A stretch of DNA of 60,000 nucleotides from Chrysomallon squamiferum (GCA_012295275.1 CM022676.1:6687219-6747218); one strand, 5' to 3'; shown: positions 1 to 14,082, counted from the stretch's first letter. Made by a program: numbers and translations. Notes: generated from the letters alone by a model not told the origin.

Positions 1-59
1 TAAATATTGAAATTTGTTACAAATTTTTTAGAATTTAAATTATTTGATCAGTTTGTTCA

Positions 60-620
60 TTTATCTTATATAATATACATTATATATCTTATCTGATTTT
101 TTAAAAATGTATAAAAATATAATATACATTATTTATCTAATACAGTTTACATTATTTATCTACTATAATATACATTATTTAATTAATAAGTTTGTTCATT
201 TATCTTATATATTATACATTATATATCTTATCTGATTTTTAATGTATCTAATATAATATACATTATTTATCTAATACAATATACATTATTTATCTAATAT
301 AATATACATTATTTAATTAATAAGTTTGTTAATGTATCTAATATAATATACATTATTTATCTAATGAGTTTTTTTATTATCTAATATAATATACATTTTT
401 TATCTAATGAGTTTTTTTATTTATCTAATATAATATACATTATTTATCTAATGAGTTTTTTTAATTTATCTAATATAATATACATTATTTATCCAATGAG
501 TTTTTTTAATTTATCTAATACAATATACATTATTTATCTAATGAGTTTTTAAGTTATCTAATATAATATACATTTTTATCTAATGAGTTTTTTTAATTTA
601 TCTAATACAATATACATTAT
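60..620. repeat. Degenerate AT-rich minisatellite
   Basis: About a dozen imperfect tandem copies of a roughly 40-bp unit built on TATAATATACATTATTTATC, often followed by TAATGAGTTTTTTT. Copies differ by small substitutions and length changes. It ends immediately before the first visible exon of the IQ-motif gene, so it lies in an upstream intron of that gene. Confidence 0.85.
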
Positions 621-645
621 ATTTATTACATCCTGCTGCTATCAG

Positions 646-2963
646 GATTCTGACAATATTGAGGAAATTGACCTTGACCTTAATGACCCCGAACTTACTG
701 CCGCAGCAAACAAAATACAGGCATCGTTTCGGGGCCGGTTTGGAAAACAATCAGAACCCGAACCAGCAGCAAGTGATGAAAAGAAGAACGAAAACGGTAA
801 AGAAACGAAAAAGAAACAGGAGGAAGAAGAAGAGATTGACATTGATCTGAACGACCCCGAGGTCGCGTCTGCAGCCACCAAGATTCAGGCCAGTTTCAGG
901 GGTCGTCTGAAAAACAAGAGCAAGCCGCCGGAACGGGAAATAACGAAGGAGGCGCAAGAGCCACTACCCAAGGAACCGGAGAAGAAGCAGGAAGAAGAGG
1001 AAATAGACATTGACCTCAATGACCCCGAGGTTGCGAATGCCGCTGCTAAAATTCAGGCAAAGTTTCGTGGGGCCGATTCACACCCAGGCCCTTGAAGCAC
1101 CGGAATACGAACATCAACGCACAGCCGAAGGATGCAGAGCAAGGCCCTGCTCGTCCCGAATGTCAGAAAGAAGAAGAAGAAGAAAAAAAAGAAAAAAAGA
1201 AGAAGAAGATAAAAAAGAAGAGATCGATATCGATCTAAAGGATCCAGAAGTTGTGGCTGCTACAGCGAAGTTGCAGGCCGGGTTTCGAAACAGATTTAAA
1301 AACAAGAGCAAAGGTGCAGGAAAACAGGTCGAGAGTGTCGAGGTAAGAGGTCAAACAGGGGTCAGTGACGTTACCGGGTCACACACCGTCACCAGCACCA
1401 GTATTATCCCTGACGTCAAGCAGGAGGTCAGAGTCGAGAAAAAGGTAGCGGACGAGAACGAGGTTAAACTGAACAAAAACGGAAACGCCCTGCATTTAGC
1501 TTTGGTTTCCGAAAACCTTAGTGAGGGTCAAGGTCGAGTAAGAGGTCGGGTCAGGGTCGCGTCTGATACCGCTAACCACCTTAGTATGATGGGGGTAATA
1601 AAAGTGACGACCTTCACCTTACCAAATCCAGTCTTACAAATGCCACGTCACTTTCAGAGGCAGGGTTTGACAAAAATAGTGCCCTGAAATCCGAGGTTGG
1701 TAACAGCATAATAAAAGCATGTGAGAGATGGGTTTTTTTGAACATAATGTACCTTCAGTAATATTGTATACGTATACAGCAGTATGAATCTTGCAGCTGT
1801 GCGTCATGTATGTAAAATCTGTCTTGTGAATAACATGCACTTGTAAGAATCTGAATTGTAAACGTACCATTGTGTTTTGTAAATACGTATACTGTATTGT
1901 ATAAGTTGCATATGTGTTGTTGTTGTTGTTGTTGTTGTTTATATTGTTATTATTGTTGTTGATGTTCATTGTTCTATATTTGAGCATTTTATGAAAGCAT
2001 TTGTTTATTACTAACATGAAGAATAATCGTTATATATTTATTTTTTTACTAACACCTTTTTTTTATATTTTGAATTTTGTTTATTTTTAATTTTTAATTT
2101 TTTTGTTTAATTTAATTTTATTTGTTATTTTACATTTTGGTTTCTTATTTTCAGTTATTTTATTTTCAGTTTAAAGTATATATTTTAAATAAAGTATATA
2201 TATATATATATATATATGATTATTCTGGTTCAAAACTTTCTTTATAACATTTTTAATTTTTATTTATTATTTCGAAGATTAAATATCCCATCAACATTGT
2301 CTTCTCACCAATTTTTATTTATTTATTTTATTTATTTTATTTCATTTTTAATTAATTCTATTTACTTATCTTTCTTTCTCTTTTATCATTTTTTGAAAAT
2401 TTCTTTTTAATTTCATTTCTAGTCTTTCTTTCTGAATAATATAATTTACTTATTTTTCATTTTCAGAATAATTAAATATTTACAAGTTTCCTTTGCAGAT
2501 TTGATCACTTTAGTATTCCATTATATGCATGGTTATTTTCAGTTGATTTTTTTTTTAGCTCAAACTGTCTCAAAATTGACTCAAATTGACTCAAATTGAT
2601 TGTGGTTATGCATGTGTTGATATATTGTGTGTGTTAAAATAGATATAAAATTTATTTAAAGTAAGTTTAAATATCTAAGAAAAAAATAATATTAAAAATA
2701 TTTAGAAATATGTGTGTGTATATATATATATATATATATACACACACAAAAAACACATTATTATTATTATTATACAAAATTTTTTAATGTAAATTTTTTT
2801 ATTATAAATAAGCTTTGAGGATCACAAGTGATTTCATATTGAGGAAATCATATATATATTTATTTATTTATTTATTTATTTACTTATTTACTTATTTACT
2901 TATTTTAAAATCATTAAAACACCAAATATACTATATATTTATAATAATTTTAATAACCACTCC

Positions 2964-3022
<59 letters not shown>

Positions 3023-3530
3023 GTACTACTACTATTATTACTATAAAGCCACTGAATGTAGTATTAATAATAATTCAACCCCAATATTACAAAACAAACA
3101 AACAAACGAAAAAAAACAAACATTAGTTTTAAAGCTTAAAATGAATTACTAAAATCACACTCGCTACATTTTCTGTCCCCTAGGAAACAAAATCATATCA
3201 GGGTATGTCGCTGCAACACAGGGACTCAGGCCAGATTGATATTGACTTAACCGATCCTGATGTTGAAAAGGCAGCCATCAAAATACAGGCATCTTTTAAA
3301 GGTTATAAAACTCGTAAAGTAAGAGACAGAAAAAAAAATATAAAAAATTTCATCTTTTCTGCTGCCTTCGAGAGAATCTTTATTCTGTTGTTTTGGTTTT
3401 TTTTTAGAGTTATCCATTTTTGGGGCTTTTTTTTTTTACGTAGCTTTCTTTTTTCTTTTTAATTTTTTTTATAGTTTTTTTAGTTTGCCAGTCCTTTTTT
3501 ATTAAATTTTCTCACTAAACTATATATATG

Positions 3531-3561
<31 letters not shown>

Positions 3562-6500
3562 TCCTGTGTATTTGTGTGTATGTGTGTATGTATATGCTTA
3601 CACATAAACACATACACATATATCTATTTAGGTTAGTGAGAAAATTAAATTTGTATACGTATATATATAAATTCATTTTTGTAGTTGTTCCTTTTCTTTT
3701 TTCTTTCCATTTTTAGTTAAATTAGTTTGCTAGTTTTTCTTTTTACTGTTTGCTTTTATTTCATTTATTTTCTTAGATCTTTATTTATTTTTATTTTTTT
3801 TATAGTTTGCTGGTTATTTATGGCTACAATGTTCCTTTTTATATATATATATATTTTGCCTTGTTTGTGTAGTTAGTTAATTTTATAGTTGTGCTGTTTC
3901 TTTTTTTACTTTCAGATTTTGATTTCTTGTAGTTAATTTTGTTTTGTTTTCAGAATTCAAGATATCATGAATATTTAATAGTTCTTTTTTTTTGGTTTCT
4001 ATCTCTTTCAGCATTTAGTTTCCATATCTTTGACTTTATTTCTCTCTATATATTTATTTAGTTATTCAGAATTATTTAGAATTTAGTTTCTTTGAATATA
4101 TATATATATATAGATATGACTACATTTGCCTCTTTCTTTTATAGTATATATATATATCTTATCTTTTGTTTTTTCAAATTTCGACCTTTCTCCTTGTCCT
4201 TAGTTAAATTTATAATCCTTCCCTTTAAATTAGATTAAATAGAAATAAAATTGTATATATTTCTCTGTATATGTCTGTATGTGTGTATACCTGCCTTTGT
4301 ATACATCTGTGTGTGTATGTGAGTGTATGTTTGATTAAATTAACGTGAAAAAAGAAATCTATTATTTCTTTATTCTTTAACCATTCATCTTTATACCCAT
4401 AGTCTTAAAATGTCTCATTCCTAATTCTTGTTTTCAGAGTGTATGTTTGTATCTATTGTTCTGTACTGTTTGCTTTATTCATGCTTCATTCGCTTTGTTG
4501 TTTATTCTCTCGTTTAGTTGTAATTTAGTCTGTTTCAGATTAGAATATATTGATTGACTGAAATAGTTTTATATATATATATATATATTTGGTAGAATAT
4601 TATAAAAATTTGTTAAAATGTAGCAGAGATTAAAATGTTAGTAAGTTAATTATTACTAAGAATTTTTAAATTTATTAGTGTAGAAAAGAACTTGGTATAA
4701 TTTATTTTTTACCAGTAATTTATTTATTAACATAAACACACCATTAAAAAATAAATAAATAAATAATTAAATAAATAAATAAATAAAAATTAAAAATTTA
4801 AAAATTTAAAACATAAAAAAGAAATCTGATTTTTACTTTATTTCAAGTTAATTAATTATTTATTTTGTTTACTATATCTCCTAATATATTATTAATTATA
4901 AATTATTTTCCCTAAATTAAAGACTAATACATTTAGCTCAAAATTTATTATCTAATAACATCAATAATGTTAATAAATAAATATAGTTTATTTAATATCA
5001 CTTCATTATTATGCAAATACATTTATTTCCAAAATACTGTATAACTTAATTTGTCTACTGCACATAAGTATAGTGTAGACAAGACACAGCTTTAGCAGTG
5101 TTGTCATGGTTACTGTTAAGCATGTTGAGACTAGTTCATATATGCCTGTTATGGATGAACCTCCAACTTCAGCAAAGAGTTTTGTCCATGTCAGGCGTGC
5201 ATGAACCTTTTTGTCCATAGTCAGATTCTTGTATCTGTAAAGTGACTGTGTAAAATTTGGTGACGAAAATAATGAAATTTCTGTAAAGAATTTGATTATA
5301 GTAACATAATAATAACAATCCAACACAATACTGTAATGATTGTTATATTTTGACATAATGGATAAAGTACAAATAAAAATAATTCCATTTTATTAATATG
5401 ACGACAAAGAGGGCATTCAAGTAGTATAATTTTATTATTGTATTATGTAGACATTGCCTCATATAGCTTGATGATTATTTTAAAAATATATATATTTTAT
5501 TTAAATATTAATATATTTTTTCATGAATTAAAAATATTATATATATATATATACCTTGAAATTATTCTGTAATGAAATATGTCTTATGATATTGATAATG
5601 TACAATTTTTTTGTGAAATACTCTCAGAAAGTATCATAATGTTTAATTTCTGAAATTTGCATTATAATAATACCATGAGCATTACAAAATGTGCCTTAAG
5701 ATAATACCAGTTATTTCATAATTCAGTATACCAAATAGCAACCATGATCAGTATGAAATATATATTATAACACCATTATAATTTTATGAAATATACCTTA
5801 AATAATACCATTGTTAACTCATGAAGAATTCATTAAATAACACCATAATAATTATTTATTGAAATATACCTTGAAATAACACCATAATAATTATTCATTG
5901 TAATATATCATTGCAATAATATGAGATAACCGATTTTTTTAACAATACACTTTTGTCTTGATAATACAAATTGTCTTAAATGGGTTTTCAGGAGACCAAG
6001 GAGCAGTCCAAGGAGCAAGAAACAGAGGACAAACAGGAAGAGGAAACAGTTGAAGGTGAAGGTGAGGAATCTGCAGCAGAACAGAAGGAAGAGGAAATTG
6101 ACATTGACCTCAATGACCCTGATACAGAAAAAGCTGCTCTCAAGATTCAGTCGTCATTCCGTGGCTACAAAACCAGGAAGGAGCTCGATTTGAAAAAGGT
6201 TGGTTCGTTGTAATTAATTGTTGAGAATGATAGATTTTAATTATTCGTTAATGTGGGTTTTTGTTAATTGTTTTATGCTAAGTTTGTGTTGTTTATGTGA
6301 AATTTTCTGATTGATTGATGTTTTTAGGTATTTGTGTATTTTTTAATATATAATATTATTATATGTCAGGATTTACTAATTATATATCTTTTTTAGTAAA
6401 TGGATTTTGATATTATTGTTATTTTTATAATTATAATTATTGTTGTTGCTGTTGTTGTTATTTATCATTATTATTATTATTATCATCATCATCATTATCA

Positions 6501-7386
6501 TTATCATCATTATTATTATTATCATTATCATCATAATTGTCATCATCATCATCATTATTATTATTATTATTGTTATTATTATTAAAGGAAGAAAGTGAAG
6601 CAGCAGCAGAGGAGGAGGCAGAAAAAGAAGAGGAAGAAAGAAAAAAGGAAAAAGAAGAGAAAGAGGAAATAGATATTGACCTCAATGACCCGGAAGTTGT
6701 CGAAGCAGCCATCAAGATCCAGAGCGGATTCAAAGGCTACAAAGTTCGCCGGGAGATGAAGAAAGCATCGGGAACAGACGAGGTGGTCGTCGAAACTGAA
6801 GAGGAGCAAGGAGAGGAGCCCGAGCAAGGAGATGAAGGAGCAGCACCCGAGGTAGGAGCAGGAGAAATAATAGAAGCGGAGAAGAAGGAGAGGCGAAGGA
6901 AGGAGAGGAGATAGATATTGACTTGAATGACCCCGAAGTGGAAAAAGCGGCGGTGAAAATTCAGGCCAGTTTCAAAGGATTCAAGGCGAGAAAAGACGCA
7001 GCCAAAGAGGATGAGGCTGAAGAAGAAGAAGGAGGTGAGCAAGAAAAGGAAGGACAGGAAGAAGAGAAAGTAGGAGAGCAAGAAAAAGAAGGAGAGCAAG
7101 AGAAAGAAGGAGAGCAAGAAAAGAAGGACAGGAAGAAGAGAAAGGAGAGGAAGCAAAAGAAGGAGAGCAAGAGAAAGAAGGAGAGCTAGAGAAAGAAGGA
7201 GAGCAAGAAAAAGAAGGAGAACAAGAAAAAGAAGAACAAATAAAAGAAGGAGAGCAAGAAAAAGAAGGAGAGCAAGAAGAAGAAGAAAAGAAAGAAGAAG
7301 GAGAGCAAGAAAAAGAAGGAGAGCAAGAAGAAGAAGAAAAGAAAGAAGAAGAAGAGGAGGAGAAGAAGGAGGAAGGTGATCAGTAG
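646..7386 (+). CDS. Multi-IQ neurogranin/neuromodulin-like protein, 5'-partial, frame-broken
   Basis: Exons read as 646 to about 1340 (acceptor TATCAG; GAG|GTAAGA donor near 1341), 3184-3318, 5992-6198 and 6588-7386. All visible acceptors and the donors at 3319 and 6199 are phase 0. The product carries at least eight copies of an acidic stretch IDIDLNDPEV followed by an IQ core such as AAVKIQASFKGFKARK. They start near 658, 836, 1005, 1225, 3234, 6094, 6670 and 6912. This arrangement matches the calmodulin-binding motif of neurogranin, neuromodulin (GAP-43) and the insect protein Igloo, where the IQ helix binds calcium-free calmodulin. Acidic Lys/Glu linkers separate the motifs, and the C-terminus is a long KEGEQE-type repeat ending EEGDQ. 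The frame is interrupted near 1070, 1170-1215, 6875-6895 and 7120, although the motifs continue in the new frame each time. Either the copy is decaying or the assembly has dropped bases in purine-rich tracts. The 5' end lies outside the window. The family call is secure; an intact product is not. Confidence 0.7.
2965..3022. repeat. (ATT)n microsatellite
   Basis: About 19 near-perfect ATT units in the intron before the exon at 3184. The rest of the intron (1341-3183) is AT-rich, with short TTTA and TA runs and no other gene signal. Confidence 0.9.
3319..5991 (+). other. Intron of the IQ-motif gene
   Basis: Bounded by CGTAAA|GTAAGA at 3318/3319 and TTTTCAG|GAG at 5991/5992. It contains (TG)n at 3535-3560, several (TA)n runs and, at 5009-5356, a more complex island whose minus strand is open for 115 codons. 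I do not recognise that reading frame and see no splice sites that would make it a gene; an old transposon fragment is possible. Confidence 0.6.
5550..5935. repeat. Degenerate ~45-bp tandem repeat in intron
   Basis: About eight diverged copies built around GAAATATACCTTGAAATAA and CACCATAATAATTATT, ending about 50 bp before the acceptor at 5991. Confidence 0.7.
6199..6587 (+). other. Last intron of the IQ-motif gene
   Basis: A 389-bp intron with donor AAAAAG|GTTGGT and acceptor TTATTAAAG|GAA. Its 3' half (about 6415-6587) is a compound TTA/TCA/TTG trinucleotide repeat running right up to the splice acceptor, so repeat length sets the distance between branch point and acceptor. Confidence 0.6.
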
Positions 7387-7439
7387 GAACGTTTGATGAT
7401 TTACATCGGTATCATTCATCCTTATTTAAACATTTGTGA

Positions 7440-7905
7440 TCACAAGAGAGTTGAATTATCTCCCTTGATATACTGTGAAATTGTCTCCCCTTGATTCAAT
7501 AAATTCACTGTGAAATTACCCCCCCTTGATTTAATAATTTTACTGTGAAATTATCTCCCCTTGATTTATTAATTTTACTGCGAAATTCTCTCCCTTGGTA
7601 AAATCGTTTTGCTGTAACATTATCTCCACTGACATAACAATTATACTGTGAAATTATCTCCCTTGATAAAATCGTTTTACTGTGAAATTATCTCCCTTCA
7701 TAATGCATTGGTTTTTTTTTTTGTTTTTGTTAAATTATCTCCAAATTGCATTGTTACTTTGTGATAGCACTCTCTTCACAGCATGGTTCTGTAAAATTAT
7801 CTCCCTTCTTATTATTTGTTTCTCTTAAACTGTATTATAAAATATAGTGAGTATGTGAAATTATCTCCCTCTATTGTATATTCGGCTTGAAATTATCTCC
7901 CCTGT
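7440..7905 (+). repeat. Minisatellite in the 3' UTR of the IQ-motif gene
   Basis: About a dozen diverged 33-38-bp copies of GTGAAATTATCTCCCTTGAT followed by a variable AT stretch, starting some 50 bases after the stop at 7384-7386. An AATAAA lies near 7498. Confidence 0.85.
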
Positions 7906-8149
7906 ATTTTTTTCTAATATAATTATGACCATTGATAGTATAGTTTTTTTAGTGAAATGTTTCCCTTGATGAAAAGGAAAATAAGCTTTTTAAAAAAATA
8001 ATACTGGTTTCTGTGTTTGTAAGAGATTAAATTACATATCCATTGTTATTTAAAAAAGAAATTATATTCATTGTACAATACTTCATTTGTGTGAAAGAGT
8101 TTTTTTTTGTTTTTTTAAATTTTATCAAGTAATATATTTAACAATAGTT

Positions 8150-8970
8150 TGGTTGTGAAATGAAGTTTAAGCATATTTTGTATACTGGAGTTAAAAAATC
8201 AGCTTTTTTTTTTTTTTTTTTAAACAAATTTTTGGTCTGTTGAAGTTTAAAAATTAACCAATGTATTTTATGCATTTTTTATTACCCATTGAAATTTAAA
8301 AATCCAATTATATATTTAATAACTGGTTGTACAGATGTTTTAAAAAATTTACTTGTACATTTAATACAAATTTAAAAAGTCACCTGATGTGTTTTTATAA
8401 AAGTTTGGTTGTCTATAGAAGTTTCAAAATCAACTAATGTATTTAATAAAAATCTTTTTATTCACTGAAATTTAAAACAGGTTGGTCTGTTTAATAATTG
8501 GTTCAACCATTTTAAAAAATAAATAAATCAGTTTGATAATTAATACAAATTTGGTTGCCTAGCGAAGTTTAAAATTCATCTAATATATTTGACAAAAAAT
8601 AAGTTGTCTGTTGAAGTTTAAAAATCAACTGATGTATTTAATAGTGATTTGGTTGTACAAAAGTTTTATGAAAAAAAAACACCCATCTATTGTATTTAAT
8701 AAATATCTGGTTGTCTAACAGAGTTTAAAAATCAATTATTTTGATATTAATTTGGTTGTTTCGAATTTAAAAGTCAACTTGCACATTTAATACAAATTGT
8801 TTGTTAACTGAAGTTTGAAAATCAATTAATGTTTTCAAACTGTGGTTGAGCAGAAGTGTTTAAAAATCAGTATATTTAATAAAGATTTGGTTTAATACTG
8901 TTCTTATTTAATGTGGATTTGACACTACTGAAATTCAAAAATCGACCAATGTATGTTTTGGAAAATCCAG
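8150..8970. repeat. Diverged ~55-60-bp tandem repeat
   Basis: About 14 poorly conserved copies of the pattern GGTTGTCTATTGAAGTTTAA / AAATCAACTAATGTATTTAA / TA, directly downstream of the 7440-7905 repeat. No coding signal. It may be part of a long 3' UTR or be intergenic. Confidence 0.75.
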
Positions 8971-9307
8971 TTAAATATGAAGATTAATTTTCTTGTAAAA
9001 AATAAATTGCAGCATCTGACTTACAGATCAGCATCAGTTGTAGTGATGAATACATTCATATTTAGACATTATTAATCATGACACGGTAGCCATATTGAAA
9101 TTAGTTTGAAAACTGAATCATCCACTGCATAATTTAAAATTTCAGCGAGTTAGTGTTTTATAATCATATTGCTGTTTTAACTGTCGTTAGTAAATTGTCA
9201 GTACATCTTGTTTGTTGAAAAAAAAATTATTGATTAATTGTGACAAAGAAAAAAAAAACATACTTTATCAGTAAAATAAAATTTCTTTGAAAACAATTGC
9301 AATTATT

Positions 9308-9362
9308 TCTATTATTATTATTATTATTATCATTATTATTGTTATTGTTATTATTATTATTA

Positions 9363-9427
<65 letters not shown>

Positions 9428-9462
9428 GTTATTATTATAATTATTATTATTATTATTATTAA
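9308..9462. repeat. (ATT)n microsatellite
   Basis: About 150 bp of interrupted ATT units with occasional ATC and GTT variants. Long homopolymeric reading frames on both strands here are artefacts of the repeat. Confidence 0.95.
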
Positions 9463-9499
9463 AGGTATTATTTTCCATGGATTTGACATATCTGATAAA

Positions 9500-12420
9500 T
9501 AAAGCAGATCATCTATGGTATAAGATTAATGCTGGATTAATTTAGTATTCTGAAAATAGAAAAATCTTAAATCAAATTATCATGTTTTTAATATAATGAT
9601 CTGAAAAAATAATCATAAATAGAAATATACAAAAAATAAACAGATTTCAAAACAAATAAAATTTTAAAAGTGACTGTAACAAATACTTTAAATTTAAATC
9701 ACCATCAAAAAAAATAAATAAAATTAATATATTTATTGTTTTTATTATTGCCCTTTGTTAGTCATTCTAGAAAAATGTTATATTAATTTATAAGCTGTTT
9801 CTTTACAAACATTCCATTGTATTATATTAAAATATTGTTATTGATCTTTTAAAGAAAAAGTTTGTATTTATTATAATGATGTGTAATTAGATTGTTGAAT
9901 AAAACATGTATAACAATACATTCTCTTGTTAAAAACATTAGTATACTTTTTATTTATTTAGCCATATTTCAAACCGTTATTTCTTCAAAAAATAAACACA
10001 TAGTTAGTTAATATACACTGGTTGATTTATTGAAAGTTTTCATTCTAATTTAATCATTTATATTTTTAAACTCACTTTCTTTTGAATGTATAGTTTTTTT
10101 TTTTTTTTTTTTTTGCAATATAAATAATAACTTTTCTCTTTCTACTATCTGTTATTTTTCTTTATAAGCTCCTTTTTTTTCTTTTCTCATTTTTGACATA
10201 AAATATTTATAACTACTTGAAACCTTACGTATATATTTGCTTTCATTATCTCTTCTGAATGTAAATTAAATCTATGTTTTCGTTTCTCTTCCTTACAAAG
10301 AAATAATTTTCTTTTTGTCTGCAAATCACTTCATCAAAAATCATTTAGTATCACTGAACATCAGACATGTTTTTGCTACAGTTTGCATGCTTTAATCTTA
10401 ACTTCTTAATTTTAAACATATTTTCTTTATCTCTCTTCTGAATATATATTTGTTTTTTCTTTGTCATAAGGATAGCAATAATAAAATTAAAAAAAAATTT
10501 TTTTTTTTTTTACACTGAAACTATTTCTTGAAGAAATTATTTATAGTGAAAAAGATATTTCTGGGTTTCAGTTGGTATATTATAATCTCCTTTTAATATC
10601 TGTATTATAACTTTTTATTTACTTTTCTTTTTTCTATAAACCTTTTCCATAGAAGTTGTTATTTTGTTTATATAGCAGTAGTTTTGTTCTACTTTAAAAT
10701 TACTCCATAAAAAAGTATTTTGCATTTTAATTTTTTTGTGCTTAAAATGCATTATTGTTAGAATTATTAATATATTTGTCTCTCCATTTTATAAATTATA
10801 TATATATATAAAACTTAAACATAGCAATAATTTTCTTGAAAACTGATCTTATTAGGTACAATCATTACTAGTAAAAATAACAAAAATATTTTTAAAATTA
10901 TTCTTAAACTTTTATTTTCTGTTCAAAGCTTAAGTGGATGTTGCAGTAAAAATGTTTCACTTCTTAAATATTCAATAAAGATATATTATTATTTACAGTA
11001 TACTTAGTGTACATGTATAATGTATGCATACCCTGCACCACATCAAAATGTAAAAAAAAAAAAAAAAAAAAAAATGTGTTGTATCATACACGTAATAGTT
11101 CATTTTCTCTTCAAAATCACTATCCTATGCAAAATGTGTATATGTATTTTCATTCAGTAGAAATAAACATGTATCAGTTTACAATAAGCTTTGAGATTTC
11201 AGTTTTATTTGTTGTCTGAAGTTGTTTTTAAAGATTTCTAAATATTTGTTTTTACTAAAGGTCAAAATAAAACGTCTAAAATCTTTAGTGTGAAATAAAC
11301 ATGTATCATTTTATGTTTGATATGATAATCATAAAAAATAAGTTAATTAACAATTATTTCTATTATTATGATATGCCTTTTTTAAATTTGTTGTAAAATT
11401 CAGAATTAAAAAAATTTATTTTTAAAATTAAAATGTCTTTTCTAAATATCCTAAAAATTCATATCTTCAGTTTCTTTTTTTTTTTATTTAAGGATAAGGA
11501 TAAATATAAATTTTTAAACATTAAATAGTCTTTAAAAAAAGCAGTAAAAACGTTTAAAAAAAGACATATATATATATTTAAAATACTGATTTAAACTGAA
11601 TGATGATGATGATAATGATGATGAACAATACATTTTAATTTGTTATTCATTCTTGCTGTTATATCTTTATTCTTAGTTTTAATTTTAAATTTTGAAAATA
11701 TATATTCCAATATGCTTTCATAGGTTAATCAGTATTTTTATTAATTAATATTAGATATACTGAATTTATCTCATTGTTTTAGAACATCGGAATTAATTTA
11801 AGAAAGCTTAATGAACAAGGATATAACTCATGAAGTTATGGATATTAATAAAAATGACATAAGGTTAACATTTTTAATTTTATGTGTCTTTGAAATACAT
11901 TTTTAAACAAAGAAAAATAAGTTAGTTTTTTTTCTGTTGTCAGTAAACAAGTTTAATTAAAATTAAGTTGAAAATAAATGGAAGTATGTTAATGTTTTCA
12001 TAATTCCTTTTTTCTTTTAAGAGTAATTAAACTCTTTACTATAATTAAGTTTTTGAAAAAAATAACCTCTGTTCAGAAATAAGATTTCTTTTTTAAAAAA
12101 AGGTAAAAAAAAAAAAAAGAGGAGACATGAAAAAGGAACTAAGCGATTCAGTTGATAACCTTAACCTAGTGGCAAATAGAGTTAGTTCCCTTATTAAACT
12201 AATTCCAAATACGAAATTATAAAATAAAAACATACCTTCACACACACCAAAAAAAATAAAAATAAAATAAAATAAAAATAAATAAATAACTAAAATAAAA
12301 ATTCTATAATGATAATAAATAGTGTTTTGATTCATTACAGTCATACGAAATAAAAATAAAGTAAAAATAGGTTTTTAGATAATAAACTATAACATAAAAA
12401 CAAAGATATAAATTGAGTAA
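9500..12420. other. AT-rich intergenic sequence, no gene seen
   Basis: Contains poly(T) and poly(A) runs (10095-10115, 10497-10512, 11049-11073) and short TA and GAT repeats. No conserved motif, paired splice sites or complex reading frame was recognised on either strand. Confidence 0.6.
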
Positions 12421-12493
12421 ATTGTTTATTTGCAAAACAATACATCAAAATGTAGTATATACATAGAATTCTCCCAAAACTTCGATAGTCTTG

Positions 12494-12499
12494 TTTATT
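12494..12499 (-). terminator. Poly(A) signal of the secreted-peptide gene
   Basis: On the minus strand this reads AATAAA, 116 bases past the stop codon at 12615. A second AATAAA lies at 12424-12429. Confidence 0.5.
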
Positions 12500-12614
12500 T
12501 TCAAAATGGCTCCCTGAAATTTACATGAGTCTCAGACGACCAGGGAGTGGCGCGAAAAAGAAAGAAAACAAAAGTTATAAATAGAACAGAAGCAGACGTC
12601 ATTAATTTTCTAGG

Positions 12615-12773
12615 TCACTGGTAGATAATTGGTCTCGTGCCCTGCATCATTGGGTAACGCTGTTGGTAAGGCCAAAACATGTTACCTGAAAAAAAAAAAA
12701 AAAATACTAAATAAAAAAAAAAAATAATAATAATAAAATTAAAAAAAAAAAATAAAAATAATAATAATAATAA

Positions 12774-12804
<31 letters not shown>

Positions 12805-12867
12805 AAGAAAAAAGTAATACTAAATAAATAAAAGCAGGATAGACATGTGTTCTCTAATTGTTTATGA

Positions 12868-12946
<79 letters not shown>

Positions 12947-13373
12947 ATATACACTCATAGAAATACACATTCTGGGGAGAGAGGGAAAGAGAGAGTATAT
13001 TAACTAAAATGGAGCGGATCCGCATTCCGGAATAAAGTATAAAGGGGTGCATGGTATAACTGACAGTATATATAAATAATTTAATTATACTGTAAATAAT
13101 ATCGCCGGAATATTCTCAGTCCTGAAATAATAACAACAACAATTACAACAACAACAACATAAATTACAACACACCTCGGCTCATCAGGTACCACCAAAAG
13201 AAAGGGTTGTCACTTCCGAAAAATTCCGCCGTTACCATGGATACGCCTGAAAATAGCAAACGGTTGTAATAATATTGCAATAGATTTTGTCTGTAACTGT
13301 TTGTCTAGCTACACTATTACATACACATTTAAATACAAATTATATAATTTACAATAATAAAATATGCACAAAC

Positions 13374-13441
<68 letters not shown>

Positions 13442-13923
13442 CTGACCATTACTTTATTTCGTAATGTTTAAACCTATATTCTACCACTTAAACAATTTGG
13501 GAACCCTTCCCAAACTCTTTTGTTAACATAGCATAGTGAAACTTTCTTAAAATAAAATGCAATCTATGATGAGATAAACATTGGAGGAAATTACAATCAA
13601 AGAAGAAGGAAGTAAGAACTGTTTTTACTTGTTGAACGTTCTCAACATATTTTTAATCTACTGCTAAGTTGACAGAACCCTCGCCTCAAAGAATTGTGTC
13701 TACATCCCGTAAGTTTAGCAGTTTAAATTAACTCATAGTATACATTTACAATCTATGCACGCAAATATGTACGCATGACGAACATTTTTTTTCTGAGTTT
13801 TCCTTTTAATTTGTTACCGAATTAAATTTACACTATTATGATGGCTGTTTTCATTGTAGGATGAGAACAACTGAAAAAAAAAAAAAAAAAAAAAAAACGT
13901 CTCTCTCCGAGGCGCGCGTCATC

Positions 13924-13977
<54 letters not shown>

Positions 13978-14082
13978 GTTTTTACTATTGCAACTGCAAC
14001 AGTTTCTACTGCAGCTACTACGAAACATTACAGACATATATGTTTTAATGTATTTTATTTTCAACAAAGAATACTACTACTT

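Noticed and set aside
5009-5356. Minus-strand frame of 115 codons in an IQ-gene intron
   Set aside because: More protein-like than its neighbours, but with no recognisable domain, splice sites or promoter; kept only as a possible transposon fragment.
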